Shown here in pieces: positions 8,327-17,305 of a DNA stretch of 64,000 nt; the stretch's first letter is position 1; every line of letters starts with the position of its first letter. The notes below the pieces were generated by a model. That model saw only the letters and a list, made by a program, of their open reading frames with translations, was not told where the DNA came from and made no database searches. The position numbers and the translations under genes were made by a program. Location: positions 62,001-126,000 of the forward strand of contig NZ_DATESC010000030.1 of the NCBI RefSeq assembly GCF_035271045.1, given 5' to 3'. Source of the DNA: Marinospirillum sp035271045 (GTDB lineage: Bacteria; Pseudomonadota; Gammaproteobacteria; Pseudomonadales; Halomonadaceae).

Positions 8327-9520
8327 TCAGGTGACGTCACTAATTAACTTATCGGAAATATCAGCAAGATTAATGATTTCATCAGCTAACCCTGCCTTAG
8401 CAATCGCCATTGGCATACCGTAAATAACAGAGCTCACTTCATCTTGCGACCAAACAACAGAACCCGTTTCTTTAAGCAGGCGGCAGCCTTCTTTGCCGTC
8501 AGAACCCATGCCGGTTAAAATCACACCTAACACTTTGCCAGAATAAACTTTGGCGCCTGAACCAAAAGTCACATCAACACAAGGTTTATAATTTAAACGC
8601 TCGTCACCTTCTAAAATCCTGACTGTACCACCACCGCGCTTATCAACGATCATTTGCTTGCCACCGGGTGCTAATAATGCCAAGCCAGGTCTTAACTGGT
8701 CGCCATCTTGTGCTTCCCTTACTTCAATTTTACACAGGCTATTTAACCTTTCAGCAAATGCTCCAGTAAAAGTTGAGGGCATATGTTGAATTAAAACAAT
8801 AGGCGCAGGAAAACTAGCGGGCAAACGCGTTAAAACCGTTTGTAATGCCATAGGGCCACCCGTTGAAGTGCCTATCATCAACAAAGAAAAATGGCGTGGC
8901 TGAGGCTTAGGCTTAGGTGCTGGGGCAAGATTAGCTTTTGCAACCGCCCGTTCAGCTTGAAGCTGCTGCTGACTTTTACGCGCATCATCACGCCGTGCAG
9001 CAATACGCTCAGCAAGACTTAAACGACTATTAGCTTCTGTTTCAAACTGTTTTCTTATTGGCGTAGCAGTTTTTGTTGCCGGTGCTGAAGACCTTACTAA
9101 TTTTGATCGGGCTGATAAACCACCACTTCTAGCAACAGTCAACAAACGCTCACACAAAACACTCGCCATTTTTTCTGTATTGCGAGAAATGTCTTCAAAG
9201 TTTTTTGGCAGATAATCAACAGCACCTGCCTCCAAAGCATCCAGCGTAACTCTTGCACCTTCATGGGTTAGCGAGGAAAACATTAATACTGGCGTCGGTT
9301 GTTTTGCCATAATTTCACGAACTGCAGAAATACCATCCATTACTGGCATTTCATAATCCATAGTGATGACATCAGGTTTTAGCTCAAGCGTTTTTTCAAC
9401 CGCCTCACGACCATTAGAGGCTGTACCTATCGCCTTTAAACGTGGGTCTGTTTCTAATAGCTCACACACTCTACGTCTAAAAAAACCTGAATCATCAACC
9501 ACCAGCACAGTGATTGGCAT
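8327..9520 (-). CDS. cheB: CheB, receptor methylesterase/glutamine deamidase with receiver domain
   Basis: CheB removes methyl groups from chemoreceptors when phosphorylated by CheA, giving adaptation. The 397-residue product has an N-terminal receiver domain (phospho-acceptor Asp55 in VITMDYEMP). A long basic and Ala/Pro/Lys-rich linker (about 130-208) follows, and then the methylesterase domain. Its catalytic triad is visible: Ser219 (GTSTGG), His246 (IQHMP) and Asp341 (GMGSDG). The linker is longer than in E. coli CheB (349 aa). No CheR gene is in the window. The gene lies between cheA (30 bp upstream) and parC. Confidence 0.97.
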   Translation of the reverse strand: MPITVLVVDDSGFFRRRVCELLETDPRLKAIGTASNGREAVEKTLELKPDVITMDYEMPVMDGISAVREIMAKQPTPVLMFSSLTHEGARVTLDALEAGAVDYLPKNFEDISRNTEKMASVLCERLLTVARSGGLSARSKLVRSSAPATKTATPIRKQFETEANSRLSLAERIAARRDDARKSQQQLQAERAVAKANLAPAPKPKPQPRHFSLLMIGTSTGGPMALQTVLTRLPASFPAPIVLIQHMPSTFTGAFAERLNSLCKIEVREAQDGDQLRPGLALLAPGGKQMIVDKRGGGTVRILEGDERLNYKPCVDVTFGSGAKVYSGKVLGVILTGMGSDGKEGCRLLKETGSVVWSQDEVSSVIYGMPMAIAKAGLADEIINLADISDKLISDVT

Positions 9521-9550
9521 TTTTATCTCCCAAACCTATTCATAACCAAT

Positions 9551-11689
9551 TCAACGACGACCTGTGTAATGGTTTAATAAACCAGGAATATCAAGTATCA
9601 AAGCAATTCGGCCATCACCAGTAATGGTTGCACCCGCTAAACCAGGTGTACCATGCAACATAGTACCTAAAGGTTTGATAACAACTTCTTCTTGACCGAT
9701 TAAATCATCGACGACAAAACCGACTTGCATATTACCTATAGCAACTACAACTACGTGTGCTTCACGCATTTCTTCTTTTGATATTTCACGCTTAGCAGGA
9801 TCTCTAACAAGCCAACGACGCAAGTAAAAAAGTGGCAAAGTGCGGTCACGAATAATAATAACTTCATGTCCATCAATTTTATTAGCACGCGAAACATCAA
9901 GCTGGAAAATTTCGTCAACGTTAACCAACGGTAAAGCAAAAGTCTGATCTTGCAGTTTTATCATTAGCGTTGGCATAATTGCCAGCGTTAAAGGTACTTT
10001 AATGATAATTTTGCTACCTTTGCCTAACTCGGACCAAACGTTCAAAGTACCATTAAGCTGCGAAATTTTAGTTTTAACTACGTCCATACCCACACCACGC
10101 CCTGACACATCAGAGATTTCGTCTTTGGTGGAAAGTCCAGCAGCAAAAATCAAATTAAACGCTTCTTGGTCTGTCAATCGGTCTGCTGCGTCTTGATCTA
10201 ATTGACCTTTTTCAACAGCTTTACGCTTCAATACTTCTGGATCCATACCTGCACCATCATCCGCGATGATTAGCAGTATATGATCACCTTCTTGTTCAGC
10301 TGAAAGAACAATTTTACCGACTCGATCTTTGCCATTTTTTTCGCGCACATCTGGCATTTCAATACCATGATCTGCTGAGTTACGCACCAAGTGGACTAAG
10401 GGATCCGCCAATGCTTCAACTAAATTTTTATCTAAATCAGTATCTTCACCGATCATTTCTAGAACCATTTCTTTTTTCATGGATCTAGATAAATCTCGAA
10501 CAACCCGCGGGAAGCGACCAAATACTTTTTTGATTGGCTGCATACGCGTTTTCATTACCGCACTTTGCAAATCAGCGGTAACAACATCTAAATTACCGAC
10601 TGCTTTAGCCAATTCTGCATCTGAACTGTCTGAACCCAATCGAACCAAGCGATTGCGAACTAAAACCAACTCACCAACCATATTCATGATTTCATCAAGG
10701 CGAGAAGTATCTACACGCACAGTTGTATCAACCAGCGGCTCTTTACGCGCCGGTGTTTTAGCAGCGACAGCCGGAAGTGCAGCAGTAGATTCAGGTGCAA
10801 TAGATTTAGCAGCAGGTTTTGTTACGGGTTTGATGGCAGGTTTTGCACTGCCTGCATCAGCAAAATTCGGCGCTTTACCTTTACCATGTAGCTCGTCTAG
10901 CAAAGCATCAAATTCATCCTCTGTAATATTATCACTCGGCGGGGGTTTTGCTGCTCTTTTAGGTTTAGGTTTTTCTGCAACTAAACCTGGGCCTTTACCC
11001 TTACCATGCAATTCATCAAGCAAAGCATCAAATTCATCTTCAGAAATATCATCGCTAGGTGGGCCATAGCTTTTTCTAGCAACAGGGGCAGCAGGCACTT
11101 TGGCCTCTTTCTCCATTGCTGCACGGTCTTCTGGGCTAAGCGCATTTAGCAAGCTTTCAAATTCTGCATCGGTAATATCACCATCACCATCACCATCACC
11201 ATCAACAGATTCAGACTCTTGTTCGTTGTCAATGACTTCAGCTAGTTCAAATTCAGACTCAGCAGATTCAGCGCCTGGTGCGCTACCCACTTCTTCGCCT
11301 TCAGGATAAGCATAATAAGCCAACGCTTCTAAAAGCGCCTCATCAGCATCACCCGGCATTTCGTTAGCACGAACGGTTTCAAACATTTCATTAACGGCAT
11401 CAAGCGCACTAAGCACTACGTCCATCAATTCGGGTGTTACTTGACGCTGATTTTTCCTAAGCGTATCAAACACGTTTTCAGCGTTGTGACAGCATTCGAC
11501 TAGAGGCGTGATTTGTAAAAAACCAGCACCACCTTTTACGGTATGGAATCCACGGAAAATAGCATTGAGTAAGTCGGGATCGTTTGGAGATTGCTCCAAA
11601 TCCACCAACTGCTCTGAAAGAAGTTCCAGGATTTCACCAGCTTCTACAAGGAAATCCTGCAGAATATCCTGATCTGCGTCGAGACTCAT
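9551..11689 (-). CDS. cheA: CheA, chemotaxis histidine kinase
   Basis: CheA phosphorylates CheY and CheB in response to receptor state. The 712-residue protein has an HPt (P1) domain with phospho-His49 (GFHTVKGG). A long linker (about 130-320) follows, then the dimerisation helices (from about 325), the ATPase domain (N box LVRNSADHGIE near 434-444, DDGAGMD, GRGVGMDVV) and a C-terminal CheW-like P5 domain. No obvious globular P2 domain is seen. Instead the linker carries three related acidic/hydrophobic motifs at about residues 172-185, 215-232 and 255-272 (ITDAEFESLLNAL, ISEDEFDALLDELHGKGK, ITEDEFDALLDELHGKGK). A GD dipeptide run at about 164-171 comes from a hexamer repeat in the DNA. Confidence 0.97.
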   Translation of the reverse strand: MSLDADQDILQDFLVEAGEILELLSEQLVDLEQSPNDPDLLNAIFRGFHTVKGGAGFLQITPLVECCHNAENVFDTLRKNQRQVTPELMDVVLSALDAVNEMFETVRANEMPGDADEALLEALAYYAYPEGEEVGSAPGAESAESEFELAEVIDNEQESESVDGDGDGDGDITDAEFESLLNALSPEDRAAMEKEAKVPAAPVARKSYGPPSDDISEDEFDALLDELHGKGKGPGLVAEKPKPKRAAKPPPSDNITEDEFDALLDELHGKGKAPNFADAGSAKPAIKPVTKPAAKSIAPESTAALPAVAAKTPARKEPLVDTTVRVDTSRLDEIMNMVGELVLVRNRLVRLGSDSSDAELAKAVGNLDVVTADLQSAVMKTRMQPIKKVFGRFPRVVRDLSRSMKKEMVLEMIGEDTDLDKNLVEALADPLVHLVRNSADHGIEMPDVREKNGKDRVGKIVLSAEQEGDHILLIIADDGAGMDPEVLKRKAVEKGQLDQDAADRLTDQEAFNLIFAAGLSTKDEISDVSGRGVGMDVVKTKISQLNGTLNVWSELGKGSKIIIKVPLTLAIMPTLMIKLQDQTFALPLVNVDEIFQLDVSRANKIDGHEVIIIRDRTLPLFYLRRWLVRDPAKREISKEEMREAHVVVVAIGNMQVGFVVDDLIGQEEVVIKPLGTMLHGTPGLAGATITGDGRIALILDIPGLLNHYTGRR

Positions 11690-11701
11690 CCATCGGCTCC
11701 T

Positions 11702-12490
11702 TTAAAACCCGAGACTGGAGAGAAGATCATCCACATCATCCTGACTTGACACTATTTCAATGCCGCGTTTTTCGGCGTTTACTACAGGTCCTTCAGGAAT
11801 CTGCTTGTCGATAACCTCAGTTTTTTTATTGGCATTCATAGGCTGAATACCGGTTATTCTGTCGACTTTGCTGGCCATTCTAACTAGATCGACCAACCTG
11901 TCTTCTACATCATGTACTAGGGTAATTACTTTTTTTACCACTTGACCGGTTAAGTCTTGGTAATCTTGTGCTAGCGTAATTTCACTAAAGTTACCACCTA
12001 GCACACCCGTCTGTAATTCAGTTTCTATTAAGAATAAGTCAATGCGGCGATACAGGTCCCGGAATTCCTGTGGCTTCATTTCTCTTCGAATCAGACGACC
12101 CCATTCGTTACGCAACAAAGCAGCTTCTTTGCCTAAATTACGGGCAATAGGCTCACATTCTTCAACCTTATCTAAAGTGCGATTAGCTGCATTGTGGGTA
12201 AGATTAATAATGTAATTAAGCCGATCAGTGGCATCAGCCATCTCAGAAAAAGCACCTTTCTGATTAGCTGCTGCACGACCCTCCAGCTGAAAATCCCGGA
12301 TAGCGTCATGCAGAGCGCGTGTTAACTGCCCTACCTGCTGATATAAGTCCTTATTACGTGCATCATTGATTGTCTGTAACAAATTGACAGCATCAGCCAG
12401 AGCGCCACGCTCAATTTCTTTAACCAACTCATCAGTTAAATCTCGCAGTAGCACTTCAAAATCTTCTAGCTGTTCGCTTTGATCAGACAT
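11702..12490 (-). CDS. cheZ: CheZ, CheY-P phosphatase
   Basis: CheZ dephosphorylates CheY-P to end the motor signal. The 262-residue, mostly helical protein carries the catalytic helix LAQDYQDLTGQVV (about residues 173-185), with the conserved Asp/Gln residues. It ends in the CheY-binding peptide QDDVDDLLSSLGF (250-262), almost the same as the E. coli C-terminus. It lies 12 bp upstream of cheA and 38 bp after cheY in the same operon. Confidence 0.97.
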   Translation of the reverse strand: MSDQSEQLEDFEVLLRDLTDELVKEIERGALADAVNLLQTINDARNKDLYQQVGQLTRALHDAIRDFQLEGRAAANQKGAFSEMADATDRLNYIINLTHNAANRTLDKVEECEPIARNLGKEAALLRNEWGRLIRREMKPQEFRDLYRRIDLFLIETELQTGVLGGNFSEITLAQDYQDLTGQVVKKVITLVHDVEDRLVDLVRMASKVDRITGIQPMNANKKTEVIDKQIPEGPVVNAEKRGIEIVSSQDDVDDLLSSLGF

Positions 12491-12528
12491 GTATCCACCT
12501 TGGCTCTATATTAAATTGAAAAAAGCCA

Positions 12529-12915
12529 TTATTTTTGGATACGCTCAAAGATTTTCTCAATTTTCTCTTTTAGTACAGCAGCAGTAAAAGGCTTCACTAT
12601 GTAACCATTTACACCCGCCTGGGCTGCTGCAACTATTTGCTCACGCTTAGATTCAGCAGTAACCATAAGAATGGGCAAGTTTTTTAGATCAGGATCTGCA
12701 CGCACATGCTTTAACAGGTCAAAACCTGTCATACCTGGCATATTCCAATCGGTTACTAAAAAATCATAATTACCAGTATTCAGCATGGGAATTGCTGTTA
12801 AACCGTCATCTGCCTCGTAGGTATTATTAAAACCTAGGTCACGAAGCAAGTTCTTTATGATCCTTCTCATAGTAGCAAAATCATCGACAATGAGAATCTT
12901 CATGTCTTTATTCAA
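12529..12915 (-). CDS. cheY: CheY, chemotaxis response regulator
   Basis: This single-domain receiver binds the flagellar switch (FliM/FliN) when phosphorylated. It has the acidic pocket (ILIVDD), the phospho-acceptor Asp in LVTDWNMPG, the conserved Thr/Ala (MVTAES) and Lys (IVKPF). The start is set by a strong GGAGG (complement of 12921-12925) five bases before a TTG at 12915, giving M-NKDMKILIVDD and 128 residues. The ATG at 12903 is too far from that site, and a TTG at 12939 lies upstream of it. Pseudomonas/Vibrio CheY proteins share the sequence ILIVDDFxTMRRI. cheZ follows. Confidence 0.95.
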   Translation of the reverse strand: MNKDMKILIVDDFATMRRIIKNLLRDLGFNNTYEADDGLTAIPMLNTGNYDFLVTDWNMPGMTGFDLLKHVRADPDLKNLPILMVTAESKREQIVAAAQAGVNGYIVKPFTAAVLKEKIEKIFERIQK

Positions 12916-12984
12916 GGCAACCTCCGTTAAACCTTGCAAGCAGCGGTAATCATATTAGTAAAACCATACCTGAAGAAAGGTATG

Positions 12985-13722
12985 CTATACATTTTTCCAG
13001 TCGGCAAGCCTTCCGCGCAACCGCGCTGCAGCTTGACTAAGAATCTGACTGATTCGTGACTCACTCACACTCAGAATGGCCCCGATCTCCTTCAAATTCA
13101 ACTCTTCGTTATAGTACAGGGAAAGTACCATTTGTTCACGCTCAGGCAAAGCTGAAATTGCATCCGCCAACGATTCCTGAAAACGTGATTCTTGTACTTC
13201 AGCATAAGGTTCTGGCGCATTATGGTCAGGCACCTCATAGGCTGAATCTTCTTGGCTATTTAGTTCTTCAAAACTAAATAATCTAGAACCAGCAGTATCG
13301 GATAAATACTGATTATATTCTTGTAATGAAATACCCATTTCCTCGGCTATTTCATGATCTTTTGCATCAGATCCTGTACGACCCTCAATACTTCTTACTG
13401 CTTCACTAACTCTACGACTATTTTTATGGACAGATCTGGGCACCCAATCTTGGCGACGCACTTCATCAAGCATAGATCCACGAATACGAATGGAAGCGAA
13501 AGTTTCAAAGCTAGCACCTTTTTCGGCATCAAAATTACGCGAAGCTTCAATTAATCCCATTGAACCCGCTTGTAATAAATCATCTAGCTGCACACTAGCT
13601 GGTAAACGACCTAAAAGATGATAGGCAATTTTGCGTACCAAAAGTGAATACTGCTCAAGCAATCGAGCATCTGCCAGCTGTTGATTGCGTGAATAGAGAC
13701 TAAGCCCCTTGGTTGCTGTCAT
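12985..13722 (-). CDS. fliA: FliA, flagellar sigma factor (sigma-28)
   Basis: FliA directs RNA polymerase to late flagellar and chemotaxis genes and is normally held by the anti-sigma factor FlgM. The 245-residue protein shows sigma region 2 (YSLLVRKIAYHLLGRLPASVQLDDLLQAGSMGLIEA), region 3 and region 4 with the HTH (LNLKEIGAILSVSESRISQILSQAAARLR). Length is typical. It follows flhF by only 22 bp, a spacing that leaves no room for the flhG/fleN gene usually found there. It probably transcribes cheYZAB and downstream genes from nearby promoters. Confidence 0.97.
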   Translation of the reverse strand: MTATKGLSLYSRNQQLADARLLEQYSLLVRKIAYHLLGRLPASVQLDDLLQAGSMGLIEASRNFDAEKGASFETFASIRIRGSMLDEVRRQDWVPRSVHKNSRRVSEAVRSIEGRTGSDAKDHEIAEEMGISLQEYNQYLSDTAGSRLFSFEELNSQEDSAYEVPDHNAPEPYAEVQESRFQESLADAISALPEREQMVLSLYYNEELNLKEIGAILSVSESRISQILSQAAARLRGRLADWKNV

Positions 13723-13744
13723 TCATTAAACCCACTCACGTTCC

Positions 13745-15031
13745 CTAAGTTTCTTCACTACGTTCTACGTCTCTGACAAAACGCGCCAAAATAGAGGTAG
13801 GATTTGCCAGCTGTACATCATCTGGGATTTTTTGCCCGTTAGTGAGATAGCTCACAGGAAGTCTTTTTTCTAGCACCAAACCTAATACTTCACCCAAGTG
13901 CATCGCTTCATCTAATTTAGTTAATATACAGCCATTTAAACCAGCTTCACGATAAGCTTCATAAGTATCCAATAATACTCTTGCCTGACTTGTCGCAGGC
14001 AACACTAAAAATCGACGAATACGGGCTTGTGTTGAAGCTAATAGATTCACTTGTGTTTGCAAGTTAGGATCACGTACATTTAACCCCGCAGTATCTATCA
14101 ACACAAGGCTTTTACCTCTCAACGACTTTAACGTCATATCAAGCGAGTTATTTTCATCAATAACACGAACGGTAACGCCTAGAATACGTCCAACTGTACG
14201 CAACTGTTCATAAGCAGCAATCCGATAACAGTCTGTTGTAACCAAGGCTAAACCTTCAGCGCCATGTTTAAGTACATAACGCGCAGCCAATTTACTAAGT
14301 GTCGTAGTTTTACCTACACCGGTAGGCCCCAACACCGCAACAACACCACCTTTATCAATAAATTCTTCATCAAGCGTTTGAACTTCGCTTTTCAAACGAT
14401 CTAAAACTAATTGCCAAGCCGTTTTATTATCAATATCAGGTGTTATTTTAACTAATTTTAGTAAGCGTTTAACATAAACATCCCTAAAGCCAGCAGCCAG
14501 TAACCGTTTACGAACTAAAGCTTCCGATGGATTTCTAACGGCATTCTGCTCATTCATTTGATCTTTAAGCAAATTATGTAAACTTTGTATTTCTAATTGT
14601 AATGCCTGAACAACTTGATCATTTCCTAAAGCATTAGAGCGCGTAGCAGCTGGTGGTGAATAGTCTTCAAAACCAGAGGTTTGCTGCGTCATATCTGCCT
14701 TATACCCTTCAGATAAAGCACCTAGCTGGCGGATACGTGCTTTTTTTTGGAAAGCATTTTCGCTGTTGCCTGAATCAAATGTTGCACCCGACATAATACG
14801 CTGCCGAGCATCATCTAACTCACGCTGCAAAGCATCGCCTTGATCAGCTTTTTTAAGTGCATCGGCGAATTTGCGTGGAGTCGCTTCGCCGTCATAATCA
14901 AGCGCACAAACAATTTCTACGCCATTATCTACGTTCTTATTAGAGAGGATAACAGCATCATCACCAAGCTCATCACGAACTTGACGCATGGCCTGCCGGG
15001 AATCTGCCCCGAAAAAGCGTTTTACCCTCAT
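13745..15031 (-). CDS. flhF: FlhF, SRP-type GTPase that sets flagellar position
   Basis: FlhF is a signal-recognition-particle-family GTPase that recruits the first basal-body parts to the pole in polarly flagellated bacteria. The 428-residue protein has the conserved N-terminal start MRVKRFFGADSRQAM, a variable linker, an N domain and a G domain with P-loop GPTGVGKTT (about residues 235-243). It also has DTAGLNVRD and TKLDEAMHLGEVL. It lies between flhA and fliA. The usual partner FlhG, which stimulates its GTPase and limits flagellar number, is not encoded next to it. Confidence 0.96.
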   Translation of the reverse strand: MRVKRFFGADSRQAMRQVRDELGDDAVILSNKNVDNGVEIVCALDYDGEATPRKFADALKKADQGDALQRELDDARQRIMSGATFDSGNSENAFQKKARIRQLGALSEGYKADMTQQTSGFEDYSPPAATRSNALGNDQVVQALQLEIQSLHNLLKDQMNEQNAVRNPSEALVRKRLLAAGFRDVYVKRLLKLVKITPDIDNKTAWQLVLDRLKSEVQTLDEEFIDKGGVVAVLGPTGVGKTTTLSKLAARYVLKHGAEGLALVTTDCYRIAAYEQLRTVGRILGVTVRVIDENNSLDMTLKSLRGKSLVLIDTAGLNVRDPNLQTQVNLLASTQARIRRFLVLPATSQARVLLDTYEAYREAGLNGCILTKLDEAMHLGEVLGLVLEKRLPVSYLTNGQKIPDDVQLANPTSILARFVRDVERSEET

Positions 15032-15066
15032 TAATAAACCTCTTTCTGCCTGCTCTTCAAAATAAT

Positions 15067-17187
15067 TTACTGACCAATGGTTGCCACGATAGTAATCTGT
15101 TTATTATCGGGTATTTCTTGATAAGACAGAACGTGTACATTCTGAATACCATAACGCACAAACCTTGCCATAACAGGTCTAACCGGTGCTGCTGTCACTA
15201 ATACAGCCGGATTCCCGGCCATTTCTTGCTGCTGAGCAACCTCACTTAAAGACTGCTGTAGCTTTTCAGCCATTGCAGGTTCAAGAATTAACTGATCGGT
15301 TTCACCACCCTGTTGCGCGGCCTGCTGAACACTTTTAAGTAATAACTGCTCTAACTTTGGCTCTAACGTAATAACAGCTAAATGCTCACTTGGCCCGGTA
15401 ATTGCTTGCACGATTGAGCGTGATAAAGCCACACGAACAGCAGAAGTTAACTGTATTGGATCGCGTGTCGTGTGTGCTGCTTCAACCAAAGCTTGTGCAA
15501 TGGATCTAAAGTCTCTAACCGGCACTTGTTCGGTTAATAAATTCTGCAAAACTTTCAGCAAGACAGATAGAGTAACACTCTCAGGCACTAGCTGCTCAGA
15601 AAGTTTAGGTGCTGTTTGCGCCAACATATCAAGCATTTTTTGTACATCATCATGTCCAATTAACTCATGGGCAAAATCATGCATGATTTGATTAAGCTGC
15701 GTTGCTATCACGGTGCTAGCATCAACCACAGTATAACCCAGTGTTTGTGCTTCTTCACGCTGACTTGAGTTAATCCATACCGCCTCTAAACCAAACGCTG
15801 GATCACGACCTTTAATACCATTAATTGGACCATAAACCTGCCCAGGATTAATTGCCATCTCTCTTTCTGGATGAACTTCTGCTTCACCCAAAGCAACGCC
15901 TTTAAGAATAATTCGATAACTATTAGGTGTTAAATCTAAGTTATCGCGTATATGTACCGAAGGCATTAAAAAACCTAAATCTTGGGATAGCTTTTTACGT
16001 ATACCTTTAATACGGCCTAATAACTGCCCACCTTGCGTTTTGTCAACCAATGGAATTAAGCGATACCCAACTTCTAACCCAAGTAGATCAACGGGTGCAA
16101 CATCTTGCCAGTTTAACTCCTTTTGATCGATAACATCAGGATCAGGCGTCATAGGTAACTGATTAGCAACCTGCACTGCTGCCGCTTCATCAGCGGCTTC
16201 TTTTTGCAATTTACGGTGTACAAGGTAAGCACCAGCACCAGCAACAGCAGCTAAACCTAAAAAGGCCGTATGCGGCATTCCCGGAATAAGCCCCATAATA
16301 ACCATCAGCGTTGCAGCAACAGCCAAAGCCTTAGGTGTCCCAAACATCTGTGAGGAAATTTGAACCGACAGGTTTTGGCTAGAGTTAACCCGCGTTACCA
16401 TGATAGCAGCAGCAACAGAAAGCATTAAAGAAGGAATCTGTGCAACTAGGCCATCACCAATCGTTAACAAAACATAACGCTCAGCCGCTAATGCAAAACT
16501 TAAATCATGCTGAAACATACCAATTAACAAGCCGCCAACAACGTTAATGATTAAAATCATTATGCCAGCAACCGCATCACCTCGAACAAACTTACTCGCA
16601 CCATCCATTGAACCATAGAAGTCCGCTTCCGCAGCAACCTCTTCACGACGTATCTTTGCATCAGCTTGATCAATTAATCCGGCGTTAAGATCAGCATCAA
16701 TCGCCATTTGCTTACCGGGCATCGCATCTAGGGTAAAACGGGCACTTACTTCAGAAATACGTCCAGCACCCTTGGTAATTACTACAAAGTTTATAATCAT
16801 TAAGATCATAAAAACAATGGCACCAACCACATAGTCACCGCCAATAAGGACGGCACCAAAGGCTTCAATAACCTTACCCGCAGCATCACCACCTTCATGG
16901 CCATTCAGTAATACAATACGCGTAGAGGCAACATTCAATGCTAAACGCAGTAACGTTGCAATCAATAAAATAGTAGGAAATACAGCAAAATCAAGCGGTC
17001 GCATAGCATAAACGGCAACCAACAAGATGACTATTGCGAAAGCGATATTAAAAGTAAAAAATATATCCAGTAAAAACACAGGTACTGGCAGGGTCATCAT
17101 ACCCAGCAAGCACAAGAGCATAATAGGAATACCTACTTGGCTTTTTACTATTGTCCGCAAATGATTTTGAAGCTGAGTTAAATCCAT
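15067..17187 (-). CDS. flhA: FlhA, flagellar type III export gate protein
   Basis: FlhA is the nonameric ring of the flagellar export gate that docks chaperone-substrate complexes. The 706-residue product has about eight N-terminal membrane helices (to about residue 330). The conserved cytoplasmic FHIPEP-type loop follows the fourth and fifth helices (ARFTLDAMPGKQMAIDADLNAGLI). The rest is a large cytoplasmic domain. Length is close to E. coli FlhA (692). A 118-bp gap to flhB holds a sigma-54-like site, so flhA probably starts its own transcript with flhF and fliA. Confidence 0.97.
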   Translation of the reverse strand: MDLTQLQNHLRTIVKSQVGIPIMLLCLLGMMTLPVPVFLLDIFFTFNIAFAIVILLVAVYAMRPLDFAVFPTILLIATLLRLALNVASTRIVLLNGHEGGDAAGKVIEAFGAVLIGGDYVVGAIVFMILMIINFVVITKGAGRISEVSARFTLDAMPGKQMAIDADLNAGLIDQADAKIRREEVAAEADFYGSMDGASKFVRGDAVAGIMILIINVVGGLLIGMFQHDLSFALAAERYVLLTIGDGLVAQIPSLMLSVAAAIMVTRVNSSQNLSVQISSQMFGTPKALAVAATLMVIMGLIPGMPHTAFLGLAAVAGAGAYLVHRKLQKEAADEAAAVQVANQLPMTPDPDVIDQKELNWQDVAPVDLLGLEVGYRLIPLVDKTQGGQLLGRIKGIRKKLSQDLGFLMPSVHIRDNLDLTPNSYRIILKGVALGEAEVHPEREMAINPGQVYGPINGIKGRDPAFGLEAVWINSSQREEAQTLGYTVVDASTVIATQLNQIMHDFAHELIGHDDVQKMLDMLAQTAPKLSEQLVPESVTLSVLLKVLQNLLTEQVPVRDFRSIAQALVEAAHTTRDPIQLTSAVRVALSRSIVQAITGPSEHLAVITLEPKLEQLLLKSVQQAAQQGGETDQLILEPAMAEKLQQSLSEVAQQQEMAGNPAVLVTAAPVRPVMARFVRYGIQNVHVLSYQEIPDNKQITIVATIGQ

Positions 17188-17244
17188 GTATCACCTGGTT
17201 AGCATACAAATGTCGGGCAAGCTGACAGCAAAGCCGCAGGAGTA

Positions 17245-17260
17245 TGCCAAAATCTGACCA
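17245..17260 (-). promoter_or_regulatory. Candidate sigma-54 promoter upstream of flhA
   Basis: Read on the minus strand this is TGGTCAGATTTTGGCA. It has the invariant GG and GC dinucleotides ten bases apart, as in the TGGCAC-N5-TTGC consensus, with a T before the GG and an A after the GC. It lies about 58 bp before the flhA ATG. Middle flagellar genes in Pseudomonas/Vibrio use sigma-54, and the fleS/fleR pair is nearby. A match this short can occur by chance. Confidence 0.4.
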
Positions 17261-17305
17261 TGAAATAAACTCATGGAATATTTCTATTCTAAGTAATTTT
17301 GTAAA

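Noticed and set aside
10479..11069. 196-codon open frame on the plus strand inside cheA
   Set aside because: It is antisense to the repetitive CheA linker and the start of its H-domain; its Ser/Ala-rich composition mirrors the cheA codons, and it has no ribosome site or family resemblance.
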